DNA from: VFMC01 sp963791635
GTDB taxonomy: Bacteria; Actinomycetota; Acidimicrobiia; Acidimicrobiales; Ilumatobacteraceae
Assembly: GCA_963791635.1 (NCBI GenBank)
Contig: CAWBTC010000008.1
Span: 1-64,000 of the forward strand
Direction of reading: 5' to 3'
Length of the DNA stretch: 64,000 bases
Both the position numbers and the translations under genes were made by a program. How positions within the stretch are numbered: the first letter of the stretch is position 1; each line of letters opens with the position of its first letter. Positions 55,234 to 64,000 of this stretch are shown here, piece by piece. Under the pieces are notes generated by a model that did not search any database, was not told where the DNA came from, and was given only the letters and a program-made list of their open reading frames with translations.

Positions 55234-55339
55234 GGCGGGGAGGCTAGCACTCCCGAAATGAAGTCCTTGACGTTGGAACCACATTGGCGCGCATACTGCC
55301 GTTCCGTTGTTGGACACTCCCGAAAGGACGTGCATCGTG

Positions 55340-55552
55340 ATGGACGATCTTCCCCCCTTCCTGACCGTCGAGCAGGCCGCCAAGGCGATGCAGCTCGGCC
55401 GGTCGAAGACGTATGAGCTGACCGTCGAGTACGAGGCGAGCGGCGGCGCAACCGGCCTGCCCTTCGTGTGGCTCGGCAAGCAGAAGCGCATCCCGCGCAC
55501 CGCCCTTCTTCGCTACATGGACCCCGACTCCCGGCGTCCTCCTGCTGCGTGA
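55340..55552 (+). CDS. Excisionase-like helix-turn-helix protein
   Basis: The 70-residue product starts MDDLPPFLTVEQAAKAMQLG and continues RSKTYELTVEYEASGG and RIPRTALLRYMDP, the MerR-like winged helix found in Xis/AlpA-type excisionases. It has GAAAGGA upstream of GTG 55337/ATG 55340. It lies divergent to the XRE regulator and ahead of the mobilisation genes. A directionality factor for the integrase is the likely role. Confidence 0.75.
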   Translation: MDDLPPFLTVEQAAKAMQLGRSKTYELTVEYEASGGATGLPFVWLGKQKRIPRTALLRYMDPDSRRPPAA

Positions 55553-55567
55553 GCGTGCTCTGCCGCC

Positions 55568-55622
55568 TTCACACCGTTGTTCACACGGGTGTTCACACCC
55601 TCGATCTCGGCGACGTTCACAA
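55568..55622 (+). repeat. Phased TTCACA repeats (iteron-like) upstream of relaxase
   Basis: TTCACAC starts at 55568, 55580 and 55592, and TTCACAA at 55616: spacings 12, 12 and 24. The regular 12-bp phase places the copies on nearly the same face of the helix, as binding sites for a relaxosome or replication protein would be. The stretch holds no convincing gene. Confidence 0.55.
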
Positions 55623-55681
55623 CCCGTTCTGACCGTCGCTGCTGAGCAGCAACGGGCACCGCAGATACCGACCGACACCCA

Positions 55682-55708
55682 GCTGATTCGTCCTGCGGAC
55701 GAATCAGC
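55682..55708 (+). other. Perfect 12-bp hairpin, candidate oriT core
   Basis: GCTGATTCGTCC (55682-55693), loop TGC, GGACGAATCAGC (55697-55708) is a perfect inverted repeat 43 bp before the relaxase start. MobF relaxases such as TrwC recognise a hairpin next to the nick site, and oriT commonly adjoins the relaxase gene. The exact nick position cannot be read. Confidence 0.5.
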
Positions 55709-55751
55709 AACTTCCACACCAATGCACCAGAGGTGAAGGAGCCCATCGCCC

Positions 55752-58135
55752 GTGCTGACGATCGCCAAGTGCCGAGACCTCGACTACTACGAACGCGAAG
55801 TGATCGAGGGCCGAGAGGAGTACCTCTCCGAGCACGGCGACTCGACAGGCCGATGGGTCGGCAGCCTTGCCGCCGGTGACGGGCGGACCGGCGCAGCAGA
55901 GCGCGACGACCTCGCCCGAGCGTTCGACGGCGCAGCATCCCGACGGCTTCAAGATGACCGAGCACGACCTCGGCGTCGTCGGTTTCGACCTCACGCTCTC
56001 GCCACCGAAGTCCGTGTCCGTGATCTGGGCACTCGGCTCCGACGCACGACGCCCGACAGGTGGAGGAGGCGCTCTACGCCGCACGCGGGGAGGTGGAGCG
56101 CTACCTCGAATCGACAGCCTGCTTCGTCCGGCGTGGCCACGCGGGTGCGATCAGCGAGCCGGGCAAGGGCTTCTTCGGTGCCGTCTTCATGCATCGCACG
56201 AGCCGACTCGGCGACCCGGGAGTCCATCTCCATTGGACCGTCTTCAACGTCACCGAGGGTCCTGATGGCCGGCGGACAGCACTCGACGGCAAGGCCCTCT
56301 ACCGCGAGCGGTACGCCGCCGAGGCCGTGTTCCAGGCGACGCTCCGACGAGAGCTCGTGGTGCGACTCGGGCTCGTCTTCGACGACGTCGACCGACACGG
56401 TGCGGCCGAGGTGGTCGGTGTGAGCGCCGACATGCGCCGGGCGTTCTCCCGTCGACGCGCCGAGATCGTCGCCGAGATGAATCGACTCGGCGTGCACTCG
56501 GGCGACGGAGCGCGCATCGCCACGCTCACCACACGCAAGCCGAAGCTCACAGGCGTCACCGAGGCCGAGCTGCGCGCCGAGTGGCGCAAGACGGCTCTCG
56601 ACCATCGCTTCGATCTCAGCAACGTCCCACGAGTCGGCCGCACGCCGTCACTTCGCGTCGACGACGCCGAGCTGGCGACGGCAGTGGTGGCAGGAGCACG
56701 CAACCTTCGAGGCGCGCGACTCGGTGCGGGCCGTCGCACGAGCGGCTCGGCAAGGAGCCACCCTCGACGAGATCCTCGATCGCGCTGACTCGTTCCGCGC
56801 ATCCGACTCGGCGATCCCGTGGAGGCCGAGCGATGGACAACGGAGGAGATGCTCGCCGCTGAGCGCCGGATCGTCGGCTGCGGCCGAGGGACCCGTACGA
56901 GAGGGCACACGGCGGGTCGTGAGTCGATCGACGCCGCTGTCTCGACTCGACCATCACTGAGTGCCGAGCAACGGCACATGGTCGAATCGCTCTGCTCGTC
57001 GGGCCGGCCGCTCGATGTCGTGATCGGCAGGGCCGGCGCCGGCAAGACGTTCACGCTCGACGCCGTCCGCGAGGCCTTCGAGACGTCCGGTCATCGAGTG
57101 ATCGGCGCATCGCTCGCTGCACGCGCAGCGAGGGAGCTGCAGAGCGGCGCGGGCATCGGCTCGACCACCGCGCACTCGCTGCACTCCGAACTCGCGTCCG
57201 GTCGGCGAAGGCTGCGCGCCGGCGACGTCGTCGTCATCGACGAGGCGGGCATGCTCGGCACGCGACTGATGGCCGACATCGTCGACCACGCGATGCGCGC
57301 CGAGGCGAAGGTGATCCTCGTCGGTGATCCGAAGCAGCTGCCCTCGATCGAGGCCGGCGGTGTGCTCGCCTCACTCGCACAACGAGTGGAGATCGTCGAG
57401 CTCACCGAGAACCGGCGACAGAGCGACCCGCAGGAGCGCTTCATCGCACACGCTCTCCGCAAGGGGCTGACCGAGCTGGCCGTGCGGCGCATGGACCAGC
57501 ACGGCCGGGTGACCGTCGCCCACAACAACGATGCGCTGCGCGACCAGCTGGCGATCGACTGGTGGCAGCTCCACACGAACGGAACCGATGCGGTGATCGG
57601 CGCCGTGCATCGGAGCGACGTCGAGGACCTCAATTCCCGGGTGCATGCGCTGCTGGAGGCCTCGGGCGAACTTGGCCCGCTCGTCGCTGTCGTCGACGAG
57701 CGCCGCTACTGCGTGGGCGATCAAGTGATGGGCCTGAAGAATCGCTACGACCTCGGCATCCTCAACGGCGACATCGGCACCGTCACCGGAGCGGACGATC
57801 ACCGGCTCCACGTCGAGCTGACCGACGGTCGAGAGGTGGCACTGCCGCTCGACTACGTCACCGAACACGTCCGCCACGCATACGCACGAACCGTCCACAA
57901 GACGCAGGGAATGACGTGCGAAGTGGCGCTGCTGCTGGGCGACGACGCCTTGTACGCCGAGCTCGGCTACACGGCCGTCACCCGAGGCACGCAAGAGAAC
58001 CGCATCTACACCGTCGTCACCTCGCAGGAGTTCGACGACCGCGACTTCCACCTCGAGCACCTCGTGCAGGCGCTCGGTCGGAGCCATGCCAAGACCGCCG
58101 CCCTCGACTACCTCGACCCAGTGGAGCTGCCATGA
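55752..58135 (+). pseudogene. MobF (TrwC/TraI-type) relaxase-helicase, about four frameshifts
   Basis: GTG 55752 starts MLTIAKCRDLDYYEREVIEG with the catalytic-type Tyr pair. The chain continues in other frames as LTLSPPKSVSVIWALGS (from about 55930), FVRRGHAG with HLHWTVFNVTEGPDGR (metal-binding His cluster, from about 56057), an ATLDEILDRADSF stretch (about 56710-56810), and then the helicase domain from 56819 with Walker A GRAGAGKTFTLDA, Walker B VVVIDEAGMLG and VHKTQGMTCEVA. The sum, about 795 residues, is a normal small actinobacterial TrwC. It would nick oriT and unwind the transferred strand. The breaks are probably errors since all motifs are intact. Confidence 0.85.
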
Positions 58136-59846
58136 ACCAGAACCGTCCCAACAACAACTCCGACGCCGCCGACACGGCGATCCTCGCCGCCGTTCTCGCG
58201 CTCGGCGCCATCACAGGCGGGCACTGGCTCGCGGCGGCGATCGCTGCTTTGCTCGGCCGGCGGCAGATGATCGACGGAGGCTTCGTCGAGTCGTTGGAGG
58301 CGCTGACACGCATGCCCGACCACTGGGGCGACCCGAGGCGAGCGTGGTCCGAGCCGGCGGCGTCGAGCCTCCCGGACCGGTCGTCTACTGGTTCAGCGTC
58401 GGCCTCGTGGTCGCGGCCGTGATCGCTGGCGTCGTGTGGTGGCTGCAGCGCCGGGTCGGGCGAAGCGAGCCGATCGACAAGCGGCGCAGGCTCGGCGTCG
58501 AAGCGCAGCCCCGGCTGGCGACGACGAAGGACCTGAAGCCGTTGCTGGCGAAGGAGCCCGAGCGCGGGCCGGCTCGTGCTCGGGCCACTGGGGTCGGCAG
58601 TTGTTGATGACCGAGAGCGACGGCTCCGACCGAGTGCGCGGCGTGAAGGGAGCGGTGCTGCTGTTCGGGCCGAGCCAGTCGGGCAAGACCACGCGCCTGA
58701 TCGACAGCGTCAACTCGTGGATCGGCCCAGCGGTCGTGTCATCGGTGAAGACCGACCTGATGTACCGGACCATCGAGCAACGCCGACAGCGTCGGCGACG
58801 TGAAGGTGTTCGATCCACTCGGCATCAGCGGCCAACCGTCGCGCGACGTGGAGCCCGCTGCGAGCGGCGAAGACGATCTCGGGCGCGATCGCTGCGGCGC
58901 AGATCCTCGCCCGTACAGGAGGCGACGATGGGCCGGCCGATCGCTTCTGGCGGGGGCAGGCCGAACAGTTGCTCGCAGCGATGCTGTGGACCGCGGCGAA
59001 CACCGAGGGCCACACGATGCGCCACGTCGTGCGGTGGGTGCTCGAGATGGACCGACCCGATGGCGACAACGCCGGCACGCTCGCCCCGCTCGTCCGGCTG
59101 CTCGCCGATCACGAGGACGAGGCGATCGCCTTCGATGCCCGCGAGGTGCGCGGCTGGCTCGAGGGTCAGTGGTCGGCCGATCCGAGGACGACGTCGAGCA
59201 TCTACGCCACCGCCCGCAACGCCGTGTGGCCATGGGCCGACCGAGGTGTGGCGGCGAGCGCCGAGCGCTGCGAGATCACGCTCGACTGGCTGACGAACGG
59301 CGAGAACACGCTCTACCTCGTCGCGCCCGTCGGCGACGAGACCCGCGTCGGCATCGTGTTCGCAGCACTGCTGCAGGACCTCATCACGCAGTCGTTCGAT
59401 CGCTACACCGTGGCGCCAAGCCGCTCGACCCGAGGCTCCTCGTCGTGCTCGACGAGGCAGCGAACACGCCGCTGCCGAAGCTGCCCGAGTGGGCGGCCAC
59501 CATCACCGGCGTCGGCATCCAGCTCGTCACCGTGTGGCAGTCGAAGGCCCAGCTCGACCACGACCTACGGAGCCAACGCCGACAACGTGCTCACCAACCA
59601 CCGCACGAAGCTGATCCTCCCGAGCGGCCTCAGCGACCGCTCGACCGCCGAGTACGTCAGCGCCCTCGTCGGCCAGGAGCACGTGCGAGCCGACCTCCAC
59701 CGATCGATGCAGCGCTCGCCGCACGACGGCCGGAACGTGGCCACTGCGGTGCCGTTGCTCCCCACCGACATCCTCCGCCGCATGCAGTCGGCGAAGCCCT
59801 GCTCCTCCATGGCTCGCTGCCTCCGATATGGCTACGTCCTCGCTGA
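58132..59846 (+). pseudogene. VirD4/TraG-type coupling ATPase, about six frameshifts
   Basis: ATG 58132 overlaps the relaxase stop (ATGA). Pieces in order: two N-terminal helices (AILAAVLALGAITGGHWLAA and VVYWFSVGLVVAAVIAGVVW), ATTKDLKPLLAKEPER, Walker A LLFGPSQSGKTTRLID, VSSVKTDLMYRT, VKVFDPLGISGQ, ATWSPLRAAKTISGAI, Walker B LLVVLDEAANTPLPKLPEW, QLVTVWQSKAQLD and GANADNVLTNHRTKLILPSG. It docks the relaxase-DNA complex to a type IV secretion channel. Frame changes lie near 58340, 58570, 58790, 58845, 59420, 59570 and 59795. The end at 59846 is 17 bp from the convergent HEPN-like gene. Confidence 0.8.
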
Positions 59847-59863
59847 CGCGTCCAGTTCGCGAG

Positions 59864-60478
59864 TCAGGTTGCGGTGAGCTTCTCTAGCGTGTGCTGGGTC
59901 TGGGCGAGCAGCACGTCTATCCGACGTTGAGTCGGTGATGCGAGGGCCACGAGGTACCCGGCCGGGCGACGCTCGCGTGCCGTCACTGGGGTGTTGCCGA
60001 TCACCGACCGCCTGAACCTCTCGACTGCGTGATCGCTGCTGTCCGCGACAGCATGCCGAGTCACGTGCAGGCGACGAAGCACCTCCATGTCGGGTTGTTG
60101 GAGCCAGGTGAATGGGCGACCGTCCAAGAAGAAGATCGCTGCCCGGTTGGTCGTCTTGTCGTAAGGCAACCAATTCGCATAGTTCTGACCCCCGGTGACC
60201 AGACGTTCCGTCACGGACCGCGGCGCCGACACGAGCGGGCGTACTTTGCAGCGAGCTGGAAAGGTCAGCCGTCCTACGAGGAGACCGATGAACAACTCCT
60301 CGAGCGCACTCTCGACGGTTGTGTGTGCCCGGATGACGGCTGCCTCGACGGCCATCTGATAGTCGGAAATTGAGATGCGGTGCGCGGTGAGCAGGAGCTC
60401 CTGGCGGGCCAAGTACTTCGAGATTCGGAGGAGCGCACGACGGGACCCATCGGTCACGACGCTGGCTGGATCGCTCAT
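59864..60478 (-). CDS. HEPN-like protein paired with DUF262
   Basis: The 204-residue all-helical product has VEAAVIRAHTTVESALEELF, an AbiA/RiboL-PSP-type HEPN helix, and LRRLHVTRHAVADSSDHAVE. HEPN RNases usually carry R-x4-6-H; here the expected RNxxAH-like site reads RHAVAD, with Asp where the catalytic His is common, although other His residues are close. It overlaps the DUF262 gene by 4 nt. HEPN-like nucleases next to DUF262 proteins are known from defence islands. The frame is intact, unlike its neighbours. Nuclease activity is therefore uncertain. Confidence 0.65.
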   Translation of the reverse strand: MSDPASVVTDGSRRALLRISKYLARQELLLTAHRISISDYQMAVEAAVIRAHTTVESALEELFIGLLVGRLTFPARCKVRPLVSAPRSVTERLVTGGQNYANWLPYDKTTNRAAIFFLDGRPFTWLQQPDMEVLRRLHVTRHAVADSSDHAVERFRRSVIGNTPVTARERRPAGYLVALASPTQRRIDVLLAQTQHTLEKLTAT

Positions 60479-61557
60479 GCTTCGTAGAGGCCGACCAGGA
60501 AGTGGTGCCGGGCCAAGCGACGTGCGCCGTCCACCGGGGCACGCCGAATTGCATCGAGGACGTCTGTGGGTGCTTCCTCAGTTGTGACCTGAAGCTCGGC
60601 CGCTCTCAGGGCCTTGAGCAGCGCTGCCCGCGAGATCTGTCGAGCGGCGACCCGCTTCAATGGTGACCCGAGGCCGAATAGGAGGTCGTAGACGGCGAGC
60701 ATGAGCGTGAAGCCCATGACTTCTCCCCTGTAGATCGACGTCGGTATGTACTCGCCGAAGCCATCGTCCAGTAAATCCATGACTATCTCGAATCGCCGAA
60801 TCAGTTCGGGTCCCTCCGGGAAGGCATCGTCGTACTTCTCGTAGAACCGGTCAATGGTTGGCTGGCGTTTGGCGACCACCCCCGAGGCGAAGTTGATGAG
60901 CACGTCACTTGTGAACTCAACCTCCTTCATCCACGCGATGTCGTCCTCGGTGAAGAGACCCCACTTCCGCCACCGCGAAAGCTGAGCGAACGCAGCCGCG
61001 TACACGGTGGTCTTGAACGCCCCGAAGAACTCGGCGTTCCGAAGCTCCTGTGCGTTGAGCTTGTAGCCCGTCGAATTCAGGCGAGCGAAGACCTGCAACA
61101 GATCGCGATCGTCGGTTGTCGGCGGAAACACGTGAGTAGCGAACTCGTAGCCAAGGATGTCTTGCTGGATGTCCGCATCAAGGCCACTGAACGGAGTTCC
61201 TGCGATGCTGGCGTTGTGGGCACGCATGACGGTGAAGCCGTCTCGTGCAGGGTCGAATTCGGGAACATCCTTTGGCGAAACGAAAGAGAGAACGGTCCGC
61301 AGTCGCTGCTGCCCATCAACGACTTCTCGAATCGTCTCCTGCGTGGCGAGGTTCAGTCGCTCACGGAGCAGGATCACCGGGACCGGAAGCCCACGAGCGA
61401 TGGTATCGATCAGGTAGCTCTTGGCCGGCTTCTTCCACATCGACCTTCGCTGAAAGCTAGGACTCATCTCCAGGGTGCCGGATCGCTGCCAACTTAGGAA
61501 GTCGCTTACCTTGTAGACCGTTCGTGTTGTGGTCAGGTGGCCGGATCGATGTGCCAT
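60475..61557 (-). CDS. DUF262-domain protein (GmrS/ParB-like NTPase fold)
   Basis: The 360-residue product has the DUF262 core: SPSFQRRSMWKKPAKSYLID, LPVPVILLRER, EVVDGQQRLRTVLSFV (the hallmark DGQQR) and a helical C-terminal half. DUF262 is the N-terminal, nucleotide-dependent domain of GmrSD-type modification-dependent restriction systems; the DUF1524 His-Me nuclease half is not present here, and a HEPN-like partner takes its place downstream. ATG 61557 has GGAGAA about 5 nt upstream. The frame is intact over its full length. Confidence 0.82.
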   Translation of the reverse strand: MAHRSGHLTTTRTVYKVSDFLSWQRSGTLEMSPSFQRRSMWKKPAKSYLIDTIARGLPVPVILLRERLNLATQETIREVVDGQQRLRTVLSFVSPKDVPEFDPARDGFTVMRAHNASIAGTPFSGLDADIQQDILGYEFATHVFPPTTDDRDLLQVFARLNSTGYKLNAQELRNAEFFGAFKTTVYAAAFAQLSRWRKWGLFTEDDIAWMKEVEFTSDVLINFASGVVAKRQPTIDRFYEKYDDAFPEGPELIRRFEIVMDLLDDGFGEYIPTSIYRGEVMGFTLMLAVYDLLFGLGSPLKRVAARQISRAALLKALRAAELQVTTEEAPTDVLDAIRRAPVDGARRLARHHFLVGLYEA

Positions 61558-61783
61558 GGCTTCTCCGAGCAAGGGGCTGCGCCGGGCGGCGTCGTCCTGA
61601 ACCGTAGGCCGAATCGGGCTGGACCGCCGGGAATTCAAGTTCGCCGGGAGTCCGCGGCGCGCCAGCGGACCAAGCCGTCGCGAGCGCTGTAACACCGGTG
61701 CGCGACGATCGGTTCTGCAAGACACCTTCCGCTCGGTCTTTCGACCCTCACCTACGCGTCGGCAAGTAGTTTGGGGGTGTGCC
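61558..61783. other. Divergent intergenic region, no gene
   Basis: The 226 bp separate the DUF262 gene (leftward) from the methyltransferase gene (rightward) and must hold both promoters. TAGTTT near 61768 is a possible -10 for the methyltransferase. I see no inverted repeat that would be a C-protein box and no convincing small gene. Confidence 0.4.
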
Positions 61784-63524
61784 GTGGCTCGTCGTCACTG
61801 GCAATCAGCGGAGCAGTTGAGCCTCGGCAACGGGCTCGGGATGGACACGGACGTGCATCAGATCGACGAAGCTGGCGAACACGGTGAGGTGTTCACTCGC
61901 CGCTGGGTCGTCGAGCTGATTCTCGATCTCGTCGGGTTACACGGCCGATCGCGACCTCGGCGGCGATGGTCGCTGTCGAGCCCTCGTGCGGCGCTGGTGC
62001 GTTCCTCGTGCCGATGGTCGAGCGGCTGATCGATTCGTGCTCGGCACACGGTCGGCCGCTCACCGACGTCGGACCGGCGCCTCCGAGCGTTCGACCTTCT
62101 TCCGGCCAATGCCGAGCTCGCCCAGAAGGCCGTCGCGTACGCGCTCTGATCGACGCTGGGCTGGATGACGACCGTCGGCGCAGGAGGTCGCGGAGCGAGA
62201 GCGTCCGGTGCGCCGACTTCCTGCTCTCCGAGCACGACTTCGACGGCGCCGACTTCGTGCTCGGCAACCCGCCGTACATCCGCCTGGAGGACATGCCTGC
62301 CGAACGCGGCTGCCGCCTACCGGCGGGCGTGCCCGACGATGCGCGGCCGTAGCGACATCTTCGTCGGCTTCATCGAGAAGGGCCTGCGGCTGCTCAGGCC
62401 CGGACGGAGTGCTCGGCTTCATCGTCGCCGATCGCTGGATGCACAACCAGTACGGCGCATGACCTCCGCCAGTTCATCGCGAGCGAGTACGCCGTGGAGA
62501 CCGTCGTGTCGATGCACGACGTCGACGCTTTCGAGGAGCCGGTCTCCGCTTACCCCGCAGTCACGGTGATTCGACGGGCCGCGCAAGGCGCCGGCGGTCG
62601 TCGCCAACGGCGAGCCGGAGCTTCGGCGAGTCAGAGGCTCAGCGCTTCTCGAAGTGGGCGAGGTCGGGTCGGAAGCCACGTCGAGCACGCAGCTCGGTGC
62701 ACGGCGGCTCAAGCTGCCGAAGTGGTTCGACTCAGAACTGTCCTGGCCCTCCGGCAACCCGCGCAACCTCGCGCTCGTCGCCGACCTCGAACGACGCATG
62801 CCGCCACTCGAAGACCCTGCGACCGGCACGCGCGTCGGCATCGGCGTCGCCACTGGAGCTGACTCGGTGTTCCTCACCGAGGATGCCGATCTCGTCGAAC
62901 CGAGCCGGCTGCTCCCGCTGCTCATGACGAAGGACACCGCGGGCGGCGTCGCGCGACTGGTCGGGCACCTACCTCGTGAACCCATGGGAGGACGGTCGAC
63001 TGGTCGACCTCGTCGAGTACCCGAGGCTGAGCGACGTACCTCGCGTCGAACGGTCGGCGAGGTCCGAGGTCGGCACGTCGCTCAGAAGAACCCGGCGCGC
63101 TGGTATCGCACGATCGACCGCGTCGAGCCTGGACTGCTCGAGCGGGCGAAGCTCGTCATCCCCGACCTCAAGGCCTACATCCAGCCGGTCCTCGATCGCG
63201 GGCGAGACCTACCCGCACCACGGCCTGTACTTCATCACCTCCGAGACCGTGGGACCTCGAAGTGCTCGGCGGCCTGCTGCTCTCCGACATCGCCGAGCTG
63301 TTCGTGGCGACGTACTGCGTGAAGATGCGCGGCGGCTGCTACCGATTCCAGGCGCAGTACCTGCGGCGCATCCGGGTGCCGGCAGTTCAGTCGGTGGGCA
63401 AGCGCGACCAGCCGACCTCGCGTCGCAAGGCATTCGAGAATCGCGATCGCGACCGAGCGCATGCGCAGTCGCCGCGTCGGCTCTACGGTGTCGAGCGAGA
63501 CCATCGAGCATGGCGGCAGACTGA
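61784..63524 (+). pseudogene. N6-adenine DNA methyltransferase (PaeR7I/Eco57I type), multiple frameshifts
   Basis: GTG 61784 begins a protein with GEVFTRRWVVELILDLVG. Motif I (AVEPSCGAGAFLVPMVERLI) follows from about 61970, motif IV (DFVLGNPPYIRLEDM) near 62250, then SDIFVGFIEKGLRLLRPDGV and GFIVADRWMHNQYGA, and target-recognition-like sequence (LPKWFDSELSWPSGNPRNLA, VGIGVATGADSVFLTEDADL, GGCYRFQAQYLRRIRVP). The frame changes at least seven times. The NPPY motif marks adenine methylation. It protects DNA from the nuclease encoded directly downstream; its stop overlaps that start (TGATG). Confidence 0.8.
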
Positions 63525-64000
63525 TGGCCAACGAGCTCCCCGACTACACCGAGAAGGTTCGTGCGGCGGTCGCGTCGTACTGGGACGTTCGGGCATCTCA
63601 AGCGCAGCGGTCGGCGGAGCTCGGCGTCGATCAACACAGGCCTGCGGGCCGAGGTCACCGGCGGCCGTCACCTCGACGCGCTCGCAGCTGCTGCTCGTCG
63701 ACGTGCTCGTCGACGCCGGCATCCCGGCGGAGATGCTGGAGGTAAAGCGCCGCCCGATTCCCGGCTACTTCCGGCGCGACAAGAGCTGGGACATCGTGGT
63801 CACGGTTCAAGGTCGTGTGCTCGCGATCATCGAGCTGAAGTCGATCGTCGGCAACAACCCCGGCCAGAACTTCAACAACCGAACCGACGAGGCGCTCGGC
63901 CAGGCGATCGACGTCTGGAAGGCCGTCGAGCGCGGCATCATCGACTCACCGCTTCGCCCGTGGCTCGGCTACTTCATGCTGATCGAGGACAACGAAGCGT
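63524..64000 (+). CDS. PaeR7I-like type II restriction endonuclease, cut by the window end, frameshifted
   Basis: ATG 63524 gives MANELPDYTEKVRAAVASYW. After frame changes near 63630 and 63695 the chain continues SINTGLRAEVTGGRHLDALA, LLVDVLVDAGIPAEMLEVKR, PGYFRRDKSWDIVVTVQGRV, LAIIELKSIVGNNPGQNFNN and RTDEALGQAIDVWKAVERGI to the last base. The D-x(n)-ExK nuclease site is in WDIVVTV...IIELKS. This is the arrangement of PaeR7I/XhoI, which cut CTCGAG; specificity here is inferred from the family. The start overlaps the methyltransferase stop. Confidence 0.8.

Larger units (their letters stand above)
46905..64000. mobile_element. Integrative mobilizable/conjugative element at tRNA-Leu (right end outside window)
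   Basis: Beginning right after tRNA-Leu the window holds integrase, regulator, excisionase-like protein, candidate oriT, MobF relaxase, VirD4-type coupling protein and defence genes. Base composition drops visibly between about 49.3 and 53.0 kb. No type IV secretion genes are seen, so either they lie to the right or the element is mobilised by others. The far end, with a second copy of the tRNA 3' end, should be outside the window. Confidence 0.75.

Noticed and set aside
55568..55622. Possible CRISPR array (short regular repeats)
   Set aside because: Repeats are only 6-7 bases with 12-bp periodicity and no spacers of CRISPR length. No CRISPR array or cas gene was seen in the window.

Overview
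The window is high-GC DNA from an actinobacterium. The clearest lineage marker is the conserved cell-wall and division block crgA / trpG / pknB / pbpA / rodA / pstP / fhaB / fhaA (37982-46674), close to a tRNA-Leu. Frequent GTG starts, stop/start overlaps (ATGA, TGATG) and -10 hexamers placed 6-10 nt before start codons (leaderless transcripts) fit this. A class such as Acidimicrobiia is plausible but not proven by the sequence.

Layout. (1) 1-2404 is the end of an integrated element: a tyrosine integrase broken by two frameshifts, 11-bp tandem repeats, and a 44-nt 3' fragment of tRNA-Ala(TGC) as the attachment-site scar. (2) 2642-46674 is chromosomal core: a coupled signalling pair (response regulator fused to a thioredoxin-reductase-like flavoprotein, then a cNMP-binding sensor kinase); an acyltransferase; beta-oxidation enzymes; an rRNA/tRNA methylase; AlkB; a paired ABC-2 exporter system; type III glutamine synthetase; two cytochrome P450s; three class III aminotransferases, one split from an APH-like kinase; a ferredoxin-reductase-like flavoprotein; Lon under a probable HspR (HAIR) operator; an ECF sigma operon that includes a secreted I36/crystallin-like protein; an acyl-CoA synthetase and a thiolase; and the Ser/Thr kinase-phosphatase-FHA-transpeptidase locus. 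(3) From tRNA-Leu(CAG) at 46819 to the right edge is a second mobile island. It carries a tandem Phd-type antitoxin gene interrupted by a complete ISL3-family insertion sequence, an AT-richer minus-strand operon of unrecognised genes including a membrane protein with GAF-like segments, a tyrosine integrase, a regulator, an excisionase-like protein, a candidate oriT, a MobF (TrwC-type) relaxase-helicase, a VirD4/TraG-type coupling protein, a HEPN-like/DUF262 pair, and a PaeR7I-like restriction-modification system cut by the window end.

Two themes matter. First, single-base indels break conserved genes throughout (for example gabT and pbpA) and are very dense after 49 kb. They look mainly like sequencing or assembly errors, so many broken genes may be intact in the organism. 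Second, the cargo between tRNA-Leu and the integrase is bracketed by two convergent promoters that share the same 20-bp operator in identical geometry. This points to one regulator for both units and is the best lead for an undescribed module.
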